Of a stretch of 64,000 nucleotides of DNA, positions 11,600 to 22,699 are shown in pieces. The stretch covers positions 1,320,001 through 1,384,000 of the forward strand of contig WPIO01000080.1 of the NCBI GenBank assembly GCA_009760855.2, written 5' to 3'. The notes below the pieces were generated by a model that saw only the letters and a program-made list of their open reading frames with translations, searched no databases and was not told where the DNA came from. This DNA comes from Cristatella mucedo. Its lineage: Eukaryota; Bryozoa; Phylactolaemata; Cristatellidae. A program made the position numbers and the translations under genes. The stretch's first letter is position 1; each line of letters begins with the position of its first letter.

Positions 11600-13320
11600 G
11601 GCAGCATAACTGACTTAATTTTTTTTCCAAATCGGCGCTATGCCAAGCTCGCTTTGCCGGCGTAAGCCGGGTGGGATGAAAACTTGGGATACAAAAAAGT
11701 TCGAGGACAAAAACCGTTTCGAAGCGCATACCTGCGAGACCTGCGCTGTGCTGACGGTTTCCGGCCGCAGCCGACGCAGCCTCAAACCAGCATCGAAAAG
11801 CGGGAGCTGCTCGCGCGAGCCTCCTGCAGATGCGACCTCGACCTCGACCTTGAAGGAGAGCGGAAATTCCAGTCGCGCTGACGGCCGCTCGCCGGACTTT
11901 GCCGCCTGCTCGACAGCACCAGCCGCCATAGCAGGAACCGTGAGCAAAAGGCGGAAAACACTGCTCCGCTAGGCTCCGCCCCTATTGCCACAGTCCCTCG
12001 TCTGCGACTTCGTCTGCGCGCGCGTCTGCTTCTTCGTCTGCCGCGCGGCTTCGTCTTCGCACTCGCGCGCGCCAAAATGCTGCGCACGCGCCAGTCTAGC
12101 AGTCACGTGTTAACGAAGTGACTCCATAGGAAGCTTTCGGGCGCTGGTTACGCACGCGTCCCGCTCACAGCGCAGGAAGGTCAAAGGTTGAAAGGCCCGG
12201 ATCGAGTACCGGTTCTCCTCCCGCCGCCGCCGCCGCCGCCGTCGCCGCCGCCATCGCTCGTGAAGTCGCCAGCCGCTGTTGCACGTCTTTCCCGATGCGA
12301 CGCAGCGACGACGAGACGCGACGAGCGGAAGCGGAAGCTCTCGCTCTCTCGAAGTCTCCGTCCCAGCCGCTGTTGTTGCGGTCGCTTGGGCGAACGACCG
12401 CCGACGACGGCAGCGCCGAGCGGCTGTCGCCGTCGCTAGCAGACGCTAGCGTCGCGGCCCGGGCCGCAGCATCGGTGGACTGGTCCGCGTTAGCCGGCCC
12501 GCACTGCCACTGCCGACGACCGCACTGTACGTCGCCGACCGCGTCCTCGAGGCCGGCGACGCCTGGGCACGCCCTCGCTGCTGCAGAAACGACGCCGTCG
12601 TCGAGCGTCCGCTGGAGACCCCGGAGCCTGTAACGCCGCCGCGCTCATTCGGCCGCGCCATCCAAGGTGCGCGCCCGGCGACGGCGTTACAGGCAGCGAC
12701 GGCGGCGGTGGCGCACCCACCGACACCGCGTAGGCTAGCGCCGCCGCCGTGTCGCGGGCTCGGCGCACTCGCAGCCGCAGCCGCTGCAGTCGCCGCCTGC
12801 GAGCTGAGCGTCCGTCTCGTGGCGCCGCCTGGCGAGGGCGGCGGCGGCGGCTGCTGCTGTCGCCGCTGGTCTCGCAGTCCTGCGACCGTCGCGGTCCGCA
12901 TCCGGCTCGCCGAGCCGAGCGAGGGGCTCGGGCGGCACCCTGAAAAAAGAGGCTGAGGTCCATCGTTGCCGCCGCGGCCGCCTCTGTCAAGCCGCGGCGA
13001 AGGTCGCGCGCTGAAAGTCGAGATGCAGCCGCTTCCGGCCGCTTCTCTGCAGAGTGCCGAGTGCGGCGGCCCCAGCTCGCAACCCCGCCCCCCCCCCCGA
13101 ACTTGGCGGGGGGGGGGATTGCGTGTGGCGACCTTCGACATCGCCGCACTCGCCGACCTCCTGACCTCACCAGCGTTCTTCCGTCGGGTCGCAGCCTTCG
13201 ACGCCGGTGAGCCGCGACTCACCTGGAGAGATCCACCTCGTGCGATTCAGCGAGACCTTCGCGAGATTCAGGCGCATCAATTATATTCCTCATGACATCT
13301 GACTGCTAACCTCTCTCGAT
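11600..13320. other. GC-rich, CpG-island-like block
   Basis: Very CpG-rich DNA with (CCG)n at about 12221-12252. Long frames are open on both strands simply because stop codons are rare. Their products are Arg/Ala/Ser/Pro-rich without any domain. Such a block may mark a promoter or first exon of a host gene, but no gene model can be supported. Confidence 0.5.
13083..13119. other. poly-C / poly-G hairpin
   Basis: A run of C (with one G) is separated by 'gaacttgg' from a run of about 11 G. It can fold as a G:C hairpin or form G-quadruplex/i-motif structures. Lengths of such runs are prone to sequencing error. Confidence 0.75.
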
Positions 13321-13554
13321 CGACCTTTATTTGAGCGTCCTAGATATGTCAGGCGACCGCGACGAGGTCCAACGGCCCGTGCGCATGCGCTACGGACGGG
13401 GCCCCGATGACTTATCCCTTAGGCGCGAAACAAACGCGACGCGACCTCGCGCTCTGGAGGCCATCGTCGAATCAAGAGCCGCGTTCCACAGTTTTGATCT
13501 ACTTCCGCAAAAGATGGCCGTCTCTTACCTCTAAAAGAGCTAACCAGTTGGGCA

Positions 13555-14285
13555 TAATAATAATAATAATCCGAATGTAAAATAATAACCAGAATAATAA
13601 TAATAATGACCGACGCACGGAAATGGAATTATTTTTTAAGACCATTTTACACCTCGTACATCGAGCTCAAAAGTTATTTTCTTTGAAAATTAGGTAACCC
13701 GGTGTGCCTGTTCATGGCGAACTTTAACAATAAGAATAAAAATAATAATTCATTCGTATAGCGCCCTCAGAGAGCTGAATCTCTCTCTCTCTCTAGACAC
13801 TTTACAGATACTGCATATAATGTTTGGTGTTTGTTGGAAACTGTTTGGTGGCAACATCCGCAAGCAGCAGGCATAATGTAACCAGGAACATGCACACAAA
13901 GGACGAATCACACAGACCCACCGAATGCTGTAATAAACAGGTGCGTTTTAAGCTTCTTTTCTAATGTCGTCTTGTCACGTGGGGACGTTGTGAAATGGCG
14001 TCGGCAGTGAGTACCAGACTTTGGGAGTACAGGAACCTAAAGGCATGGTCTCCAACGGTTTTGAGGTTCGTACGAGGCATGGCTAAACGATTTGAGTCAG
14101 AACAGCGGGTGGTACGATTCTTCGCCGGGTAGGGGAGTAGTACTGATAGGTAGGCTGAAGCGAGAGAGTTAAGGAACCTAAAAGTAAGTGACACAACCTT
14201 GAAGACGTAGTAGGTCACCGACCCATAGCAATAGCAATAGCACAATAGCGATATGAGAGCTCTGGCGCACACGTGGACCTTGCAC
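13555..14285 (-). mobile_element. L2 3' fragment(s)
   Basis: AAT-rich bits at 13555-13605 and 13725-13750 are followed by the L2 terminal hairpin, with a small (CT)n expansion at 13781-13796 and a UTR. A minus-strand frame (13961-14272) keeps ORF2 C-terminal words such as VFKVVSLTFRFLNSLA and RTNLKTVGDHAF. It is frameshifted and inactive. Confidence 0.75.
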
Positions 14286-14304
14286 CCAAAGAGGACTTGA
14301 TGGA

Positions 14305-14640
14305 TAATAATAATAATAATAATGCACTTGATAAAGCGCCCTCAGAGAACTTAATCTCTTTCTAGGCGCTTTACATTTCCCGCAAAGGGACATGCAATTG
14401 AATGGTAAGCAAAATCATGCTTGAAAAACAAACAAAGTGAATAATATGGTTAGGGGTGACATGCACAGGGTCAGCATGCAAATGTGGTTTGTGGCAGCAT
14501 GCACAGTGTCAGCACGCATAAGCACATGAAGGACGAATCGCAGTGGACCCACTAAATGCAGTCCTAAATAGGTGCGTAACAGGTGCATGTAACACGCCCG
14601 AGCCAAAAGCCGGCTTGAACCGCCTTGAACCGCTGCCCTA
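14305..14640 (-). repeat. L2 3' tail and UTR
   Basis: (AAT)n at 14309-14325, then 'gcacttgataaagcgccctcagagaac...', and the UTR with 'ggttaggggtgacatgcacagggtcagcatgcaaatgtgg'. It is a separate insertion from the copy just before it. Confidence 0.8.
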
Positions 14641-15429
14641 AATGGATGCGTCTTTCCACGCACTTCGCGTAGGCTGTAAAGGAAGCGATTTACGCTGTCG
14701 TGTCCCCTAAGAAAATCGCGGATACAGGAAGTGCAATTTGAAAATTAAAAACCATCTACATAAGCGTATTGCTATGAAAAGGCTTAGTCAGCAATGAATC
14801 ACCGACCGGCGGACCGTCGCTAAGCAACTAATCGCCGACCGTCGCAAAGACCGACTGTTCGGACCGGTCTCTTCATCGTTATTCGTTCCACTTCGAGATA
14901 ATCTCAACAGTGATTACACGTGTAATTAAATAACACTGATCAAAATCATGCTCATCACTATTTTAAAATTCCGTGCACAGTTAAATGTTCAATTCAACGA
15001 TAAGAGCGGATGATTGTACTTGCTTCGACAGTGCTAGAATTGGAACGATAGAGAAGATTAGCAGTGGCCGCTGCGACGGCGGACGACAATTCGCAAATTC
15101 GCGAAGCGTTCCGTACTTTTTGTGGGGCCGCTAGTGAGGCCCAAGAAGTGCTCACTCTTCACAACCGATATCGCGGGTTATCAACATGGTCGCGGGATAT
15201 CAACAGGTCTGCAGCCGGCATCCGGCAGCAGCAGCAGCATGATCAGGACCTGTCGGACCAGTCACGTGCAACGACATCTCGCCACAGTGTGGGATAGCAC
15301 GAGCACGTGGGCTGCCGCGAAATCCGCGGGTGCTCGCTTGCGCCGGTGCTGCCGCTAGTCTCTGCTGCTCACTAGTGTCGGCTGCTAGCCGACTGACTGT
15401 CTCGAGTCTGAGGCTAAGATAAGAATAAA

Positions 15430-15606
15430 TAAAGATACTAGCTGATTTAGCAGCCTCCTTTGCATAGCGACAGAAGAGACTTACGGCTATCACCACCTCT
15501 TGCTGCTGCGGCAATAAAGAATCGCCCACGGCTTGATTCGAACCCACAACCTCGTGACCGAGATCGTGAACCACAACCACCTTAACTAGTGTGCTATCGT
15601 GGCTCG
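15430..15606 (-). repeat. tRNA-derived SINE (well preserved)
   Basis: Left end 'agctgatttagcagcctcctttgcatagcgacagaagag'. The right end gives, on the minus strand, an A box (TAGCACACTAGTTAAGG) and a B box (GGTTCGAATC). A pol III type internal promoter and tRNA-like head with an unrelated body make this a tRNA-derived SINE. Confidence 0.85.
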
Positions 15607-15639
15607 ACCAACACTACGCCCTCGGTACATAGTGTTTTA

Positions 15640-15865
15640 TAAGAGAATCTAATATGCGTACCGAAAGCGGCTCATGCTGTGAGTGCGCTATACAAACTCT
15701 CTTGCATAACACCCACATGGTCTTTATGACTTTGTGGAGTTACAGACGGAGATACATTACATTAGTGGGTGATCCTTTACTGCCCACTGCCAGCGGCGGG
15801 GATAGCTGTTAAGTCTCTTCTGTCGCAATACAAATGAGGCTGTTGAATCAGCTAGTATTTTTATG
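15640..15865 (+). repeat. nested repeat fragments (second LINE family and SINE)
   Basis: 15640-15760 matches the second LINE family in inverse orientation to the 11 kb copy ('gccgaaagcggctca...gtgagtgcgctatacaaactctc'). It is followed by a plus-oriented SINE 3' fragment ending 'ggctgttgaatcagctagtatttttatg'. Confidence 0.65.
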
Positions 15866-16000
15866 ATGTGACTGTGTACGCAAATTAGTAAATCATCTCA
15901 CCTGATGACTTTGACGTGAGAATCGCCATGCGTAATACCATCGTTGGGGCAAATATAAATACCGCATAAGGCCCAACGCAAAAGTAACAAGTCAGCGATG

Positions 16001-16005
<5 letters not shown>

Positions 16006-16080
<75 letters not shown>

Positions 16081-16142
16081 CACACACACGCACACGCACG
16101 CACGCACACACACACGCACGCACGCACGCACGCACGCACACA
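16006..16142. repeat. (AC)n / (ACGC)n microsatellite
   Basis: An AC repeat alternating with ACGC tetramers. The predicted Cys-Val/Arg-Ala proteins are repeat artefacts. Confidence 0.95.
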
Positions 16143-16149
16143 TATATAT

Positions 16150-16305
16150 TAGCTGATTTATTTGTTATTATGCTTGTTGTCATTGGGCATGCTACCACCA
16201 ACCATTCGAGCATGCTTCCTTTGCGGCAACTGTAAAGTGCCTCAAAAGAGATTTAAGTTATCTGAGGGTGCTAAACAAATGTGTTAATATTGTTATTATT
16301 ATCCA
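16150..16305 (+). repeat. L2 3' tail
   Basis: 'gtaaagtgcctcaaaagagatt...ctgagggtgctaaacaaatg', then an ATT-rich end. Confidence 0.75.
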
Positions 16306-16544
16306 TGCACGTTGGAGCTGTTGCAGAACTAAATAGCTGAAACTTGCCAGGCCTTGCCACACTTCGGAGCTCGTGTTCCAATAGCGACGGGTTGTTGACT
16401 TTCCGAAAGACACGCCCACAGATTCCTTGAAATTGCTACGGGAAACCACTGGCAAAGCATGCTTGAAGGGCGAGGCTCTGGTCTTAGGATTATTCCATTA
16501 GGAAAGTTGACTGCGCATGTCCCACGGCGCATTGAACTAAAAAA

Positions 16545-16722
16545 TTAAATACTAGCTGATTTAACAGCCTCTTTTGTATAGCGACAGAAGAGCCTTTAAG
16601 GCTATAATCACCGCTTGCAGCGGCAATTCAGATTCACCCACTGCAGGATTAGAACCCACGACATCGGGACCGAGGTCATGAAAAGCAACCGTTTTACCTA
16701 GTGCGCCATCACGGCGCATGTC
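16545..16722 (-). repeat. tRNA-derived SINE
   Basis: Full-length family member: 'actagctgatttaacagcctcttttgtatagcgacagaagagcc' on the left, minus-strand B and A boxes on the right. Confidence 0.8.
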
Positions 16723-17099
16723 GGCACCACAAGCTGCAACGCAGAGCATGCTGCCGTCAGTTTTGAAGCGGCGTTCAACATCGAGTCGTGGGAGAAGTGC
16801 GTCCAAAATTGCAGCTTAAGCAGCTGTTGGTAGAACTCTCTCGAATTCCTAAATTGCAAGCTTCCTAAACTGTACAGTGCACACACGAGAGTTCCATTTC
16901 CGGCTGCCGCCACCCTGAACTCGGGCGTATCCGCTGGATGCGTTTCCTAGGAGACATTTCCTTGGTGTTGACTCGCTGCGCGTAGAAAGCTCGTAGACGT
17001 GCGGCTGCAACTGGGTGCTGGATGAAAGACGATGAGAGGGTACGGGTAAAAGGAGAGGGTACGGGACCAACGCGTCCGGGGACGCGCTAAACAACCGTC

Positions 17100-18330
17100 G
17101 CTCCGAGACGTCGCAGCGGACGCGTCGATCCGAGTGGCAAACCGCGGCCGGCGGCCGCCGTCTAGCTATGGCGCCCAGTTACGGTTTGTGCCAGGTTCGC
17201 CCAGCCGCGTACACTACTAGCCGGCAGCTGCTTCGCGAAGCGCTGCTGTATCGCGCACGCGCCACGCTCGCCGCGCGAGGCGAACGGTGACTATAGAAGG
17301 TTGAACTTCACTGAGCGAGCCTCGGTGGACGTGACGCGCTGGGCTCACACGAAGCGCTCCGGACCGTCGATAAACCGAAGCTCGGATCCGACAACGATCT
17401 GATGACCTTGACCTTAGTGGTTACGACGGACATCCCTCGGCGCTCGTGCCTCTGGCTGACGGAGCGCGTGCGGACGGCCGAGCGGCCTAATTTGGCGCGT
17501 TTAGCCGTCGCCCAAGTTCCGCTCTGCCTCCTGCCTGAGAACGCCGCCGAAGCAGCCCAAGTGAAACGGCCGCCGCCGCCGCCGCGAGAAAGCAGCACCG
17601 CTCGCGCGAGACGAGACGCAATCTGAGGATACGCAATGCATGGCGGGATAAACAATGCGTGCAGCACCTTCTTTCCGCCGGCCTGAGAACTGGACGACGC
17701 GCAACGCCACGGGCAAGCGTAGCGTCCACCTGTCGGTCGCCGCGGGCGACGCGGCGGCGGCGAGCCGGCTCGGCGAGCCCGGCGGCGGCGGCGGCGTCGA
17801 CGATCGGCTTCCGCTGGCGTCCGACGAGCTGTTCCGAGTTCGCTGCGTTTCCTCGGCGACGCACGAAGCCGCACTCGCTGTGCGGTCGCGACGTCCGACG
17901 GCCGCTGGTCGCTTCGCCGGAGACGTCGTCCTCTCGTCTACTTCGGTCGCTGAGACGGTGAGCAGGTCTTTCGCGGCCGAGCTCGCGGCGAGAGGGCGGC
18001 GTGCGAGCGAGCTCTCGGATGCAGGTGCCGCAAGACGGCCGCGACCTTACCGTCGATGGTGCTAACTTGGGCGACGGGGGCAAAGGTCACCGTATGCTTC
18101 TTTTCCACGAAGCTGAAAGAGAGGGAGGTAGCGAGGTGGCTCAGTCTGCGATACGATGCGAGAACGAGTTCTGCGAGAGGGGGCAGCCGAGTGGGGGAAT
18201 GGGGATGAAGGGGGCGGGTGCACGCATCGAAGTTAAGCATCTAGAGGGTCCCTGTAATCGCGGTGGCCGGCGCGGCGCGCTGACGCCAGCCGCTTCCTCT
18301 GAACGAGCGAGCGAGCGAGCAAGCAAGCGG
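17100..18330. other. GC-rich, CpG-island-like block
   Basis: CpG-dense sequence with long overlapping frames in both directions, all with biased Arg/Ala/Ser composition and no domain. It may be a host promoter region. No exon could be defended. Confidence 0.45.
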
Positions 18331-18435
18331 CTGGCTGAGGTTAGAGGTTATAGGCTCAGCGCTCGTTTACTCACCAGCACTTTCGCAGAGGGCTACCTAC
18401 AAGCACGCCGGTCCAGCCGATGGGGCTCGAGCGAG

Positions 18436-18714
<279 letters not shown>

Positions 18715-18764
18715 GGCGCGCTCGCCGCCGCCGACGCCAGCGCGATAGGCGTCTCTCACATTTC

Positions 18765-18960
18765 ATGAAGGCCAGCGACGAGGCGAGCAGGCCGCACACG
18801 ACTCCGGCGGCGATGCACGCCAGCGCGATGCAGAGCGCGCCGCATCCGCCGCCAGAGGCCGCTCTCGGCTCCTCCGTCTCCGGCTCCTCCGCCTCGTTCC
18901 GCGACGTCGTCGGAGACACTGCAACGACGACGGTGACGACGACGACGAATGCGAAATCTC
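18765..18960 (-). CDS. candidate host exon with one membrane helix (tentative)
   Basis: On the minus strand the frame contains an acidic stretch (EAEEPETEEPRAASGGG), then a strongly hydrophobic segment (CIALACIAAGVVCGLLASSL), then basic residues, as in a single-pass membrane protein exon. Just after the Met-Lys that follows the helix lies a possible splice donor (AT|GTGAGA, near 18765). Immediately beyond the donor the frame runs into the CT microsatellite, which fits intron sequence. No homologue is recognised and no partner exon or acceptor was identified. It could be a chance open frame in GC-rich DNA. Confidence 0.25.
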
Positions 18961-19100
18961 GCAGCGGGTGGTGTCTATCACTCTGGGAACTGGTCGACGC
19001 CGCAGTGGCGACTTCGGCTGGACGGGCGAATGCGATGGCGGCCCAGCTGCCAGCGGCGGCGTGAGCAGTCTGGCTCGTGCGATCGCGACGCCAAAGAAGG

Positions 19101-19200
19101 CGACATCCGGCGACATCCGGCGACATCCGGCGACATCCGGCGACATCCGGCGACATCCGGCGACATCCGGCGACATCCGGCGACATCCGGCGACATCCGG
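19101..19200. repeat. 10-bp minisatellite, ten perfect copies
   Basis: Ten identical head-to-tail copies of CGACATCCGG. The period is not a multiple of three, so each frame reads a 10-residue repeat and no coding role is implied. There are no spacers, so it is not a CRISPR array. Confidence 0.97.
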
Positions 19201-19464
19201 CGACCCACGCAGCATCCGTAGGCACTTGTCAATCCTCGATCGTCGATCGTTCGGGCGATTCTCCAGCGATTCACTCGGCGTCCACTAGGACTCTCGAAAC
19301 CGTGCTAGCTACTCGGCGGCTGCGGCTGCAATGCGGCCGTGCGGCGGCTGCGGCCGTGCGGCGGCGCAGGCAGACAGCAGGTCGACAATCGGAAACCTCT
19401 TGGCTCCGTCCGTCGCTCTCGCGGGTGTCGTCGAAAGCCAGCCACTCGAGGGAGAGAATGGGGT

Positions 19465-19479
19465 CGGAAGAGAGGGAGA

Positions 19480-19554
<75 letters not shown>

Positions 19555-19690
19555 AGAGACAGAAGAGGGAGGGGAGGAGAGGGGAAGGAGAGGGAGGGAA
19601 GAGAGAGACAGAGACAGAGAGAGACAGAGAGACAGAGAGAGAGACAGAGGGAGGGGAGGAGAGGGGAAGGAGAGGGAGGGGAGAGAGTAC
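19465..19690. repeat. (GA)n-rich microsatellite with a duplicated block
   Basis: A GA repeat with GGGA/CAGA interruptions. The block 'gaggggaggagaggggaaggagagggaggg' occurs twice (about 19567-19598 and 19649-19680). Confidence 0.9.
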
Positions 19691-19789
19691 TAGTCGCGGT
19701 GGTTACCGGACTCTCCGTTTTTTTCTCCTTTGACTCTCCGCTTTTTTCTTCGCTGTAGACTTACCGAAGGATCGGATTCTGCCGTTCGC

Positions 19790-21650
19790 GCCAGCGCGCT
19801 CGCTGCATCGCGCATTCTACAAAAGCTCGCAGTTCGGCGGCGGCGGCGCTGCATCGGGCACGCACGGGCACGCACGGGCACGCACCGTGAGCATCGCGAG
19901 TAGCGGCGGCGAGGAGCGACTGCTGCCGCAGCCGTCGCTGCGGCAGCAGAGCGGCAGGCGTCCAAGCGTCCAAGCCTCGATCCGATGGCCTCGAGCCGCA
20001 GCCCAAGTTCGGCGGCGGCGGCGGCGGCGAGGCGGAGGCGGCTGCGGCGTGCTGCGCAGCGGCGACAAGGAGGAGGAGCTGGAGCTGCGCCGGCGTCGAA
20101 GTGTGCGGCGGCAAAGAGCGCCGAGCTTCCGAGCGCCCGCCTGAAACGGCGCCAGCCGCGGCTCGCTGAGCGGGCGCAACTCGTCGCTCCGACGGGCGGG
20201 GGCGGGGGGGGGGGGGGGGGGGGCGCGGACTCGGCGCTCCGCCGAAGGCGGAGGAGCACGTCTGTCTCCGCCGAAGGCGAAGGACTTGTCTGCTGACAGT
20301 TGACTGCTCGACAGTTGACAGTTGACTGCTGACAGCAGACAAGTCTGTCCCGCGCTCGTCGGTCAATCAGTCCTTCGCTCGTCGCCGTCGCTGCGGGAAT
20401 GCGCGTCAGCCGCGTAGCCGCACTTTCCCACGCTCGAGGGAGCGAGAAAGGCCGGCGCGCGCGCGCGCCATTTCGCAGGAATCCTCGCTCAGCGCCAATC
20501 CGCTTCGGTTTCTCGCAAGATCTCGCAGTTTATCGGACACAGGATGGACCGACTGGGACTAACTGAATTAGCTGGATTACTCTGGAATAATACTCTGGAA
20601 GCAGTCGAATTCGGCGTGCGGTGAAGCCAATAGATCAATCACTTAATGAATGGCACTGCGTTTCTAAATGCGCAGGCAAGTTTTCGTAACACTCCGACCT
20701 CCGTTTCGGGAACCGGAGATGCCGAGAGTGTGGCAAAAATGCCGACATTAGGCAAACGCGTCTCAAATTAAGTTGCAACGGCAGGATGTGATTGCTGAAG
20801 AGGCGTTATTTCGTCTGCGCCCTCAAGTTCGAATTTACGCGAATGCCATTTTCGATGGTCACGTCGCTCGTTTATTATTGTGAGGGATCTACTTCCGGCC
20901 ACCCGCCATTCCGCCGCCGCTGTCGCGGGTGCCAGCGATGGAATATTGCAAGCATTCGCTGATGCGCTATAGATGCAGGAAATGCCTTAAAAGTGGGATC
21001 GCTATATTCTAGCTTTGCCTCGCCGCTATGCAGCGAAAACGGTTATTTCGGCCGTCAATTCCTTGCCAGTTTGGTAAATTTGAAAAGTATATTTTGCAAT
21101 TTCGTAATTCGCAATTTACTCGCTGCAGCGCGCCGCGAGCAGCCGCAGCGGCTGCTCGGCATGGCGGCTTCGGCGCTTGCCCACGCGCGGCTCGGCGCTG
21201 TCGTCACGGGCATTCCGCGCGGCCGTGGCCGCAGCCGTCGAGCGTTCGCCTGCCTCGCCGCTCGCGCTGGCGGCGGCGCGCGCGTCGGCTGAGCGGCAAG
21301 ATAGCGAGAGGCGTCTAATGATAGTGAGGCTCGCCGTCTACCGAGGCCGCTGCGGGGGGGGGCCACTGCGGGTCCGAGCTTACCGAGACTGGCCGCAGCG
21401 CCGATCAAAAGCAGCCCGGCGTCGCCAAAGAACGAATCGAATCGCATGATCCATTGTTGGACGCTGCGCCGCGCGGCACCGCCGCCGCCGCCGCCGCCGC
21501 CGCTGCTGGCGGATCTCGCTCCGCCGTTCGCTGGCGCTCGTGCCGAGAGCGACGCAGCGAGACCGAGAGACCAGCCTTTTGCATGCAGATGGCCGGCGAG
21601 AAGCTAAAATAGCGACTGCCTATCGCCGGCGACTGCGTCAACTAACGGGG
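19790..21650. other. GC-rich host DNA without supportable gene
   Basis: CpG-rich stretches (19790-20300, 21110-21560) contain poly-G at 20200-20222, a GC dinucleotide run at 20457-20468 and (CCG)n at 21478-21500. The repeated 'cagttgac' words at 20296-20333 form small inverted repeats. The frames are long but compositionally trivial. Confidence 0.45.
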
Positions 21651-22067
21651 GGGCGGTAGTAGCGACACAATTTAATGGCGCACCGCTGGCGCGTCGTTGC
21701 GCGTGGACTCGGCAGGTGCGTGCTGGTGCAGCACGTGGAAGGTGCAAAATCATTCGCAATCGACCTCTCGGTCTGGGTCGGGGTGTCTTACTTAGTAGAG
21801 CAGCCACCACACTGCGATCTATTGAAACTAAGTGAGATCGACTGCACACGGCGCTACTCATGGCCTACGAACGAAGTGAGGCAAACGGCCGATCGGCGTT
21901 GGAGGACGGACGCCGCCGTGGGCAACGCTCGTCCGAGTACGCGTTTTGTGCCCGAATCATTCTGTGCGCTTTCGGGACAGCGGGGTATTTCGACGTTCCG
22001 CCTCGTGCGAGCTAGACCTCCCTCTGAGCCTCTGCCTCGAAGCTGTAAAAAAATTCGAGAGTCAGCT

Positions 22068-22116
22068 GATCGCCGATCAGCTGATCGCTGATCAGCTGAT
22101 CGCCGATCAGCTGATC
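22068..22116. repeat. palindromic GATCAGCTGATC array
   Basis: Three to four copies of the perfect 12-base palindrome GATCAGCTGATC, spaced by 'gc(c/t)'. A further partial cluster (gatcagtgatcagctgatcag) lies at 22256-22277. Confidence 0.85.
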
Positions 22117-22364
22117 CAGCACCCTTAGCTGTTAGCTGCTGATTAACTGATTTAACAGCCTCGCTCGGTACCGGCCGAAACGACTCAGCAGCCTGAACCA
22201 TACTGCAGCTGAGTCTTTCGTAAATGAATCTTTCGTAAATGATCCACGATCAGCCGATCAGTGATCAGCTGATCAGCGTACTGCAGTGTCTCGTACTTCA
22301 GCTGAGTCTTTCTCGCTGCACCCGCTCACGAACCTGAATGAAAATATATTTAAGTAAATTCATT

Positions 22365-22505
22365 CGTCTAACGCCGAAAGAGAACTGAATCTCTATCCGG
22401 GCGCTTCGTATGCCGAGGGCTTGAGCCCACGGCCTAGGTCATAAAGGTGAGCACCTTGACCTCGGTCGATAAAGGCGAGCCCCTTAACCGCTGGGCTAAA
22501 CCAGG
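22365..22505 (-). repeat. tRNA-derived SINE, second type, with L2-like tail
   Basis: The left end carries an L2-type hairpin remnant (taacgccgaaagagaactgaatctctatccgggcgctt). The right end gives a minus-strand A box (GGTTTAGCCCAGCGGTTAAGG). This combines a tRNA-like head with a LINE-like tail. The copy at 59355-59495 has the same layout in the opposite direction. Confidence 0.65.
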
Positions 22506-22699
22506 GCGGCATCGCAAGCTGCGAGCACCTTACCCTCTGGGACGAGATCTAATCGTCGACAGGCGGCGTTAGAACAAGTTGATTTCCCGCTGGATCGCAC
22601 TGCGAACCGGATGCTGCGTACACATTCTTAGTGCATTGCTGCGCACCGCGAAACTGCTAGTCGGGGCCGCGCTGCAGCCGTCGTGCCCGCTAAAGGGCG

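Noticed and set aside
12188-13295. Long overlapping frames on both strands in GC-rich DNA (also 17308-18083, 19690-20366, 21028-21861, 57150-58319)
   Set aside because: Stop codons are rare in CpG-rich sequence. Products are Arg/Ala/Pro-rich, open in several frames at once, and lack domains or splice support.
15550-15606. tRNA genes at the A/B-box sites (also near 4400, 9080, 16650, 28260, 44470, 57250, 59360, 60330)
   Set aside because: The boxes belong to SINE heads. The cloverleaf is degenerate and the same body follows each one.
19101-19200. CRISPR-like regular array
   Set aside because: Units are 10 bp with no spacers. It is a minisatellite in eukaryotic DNA.
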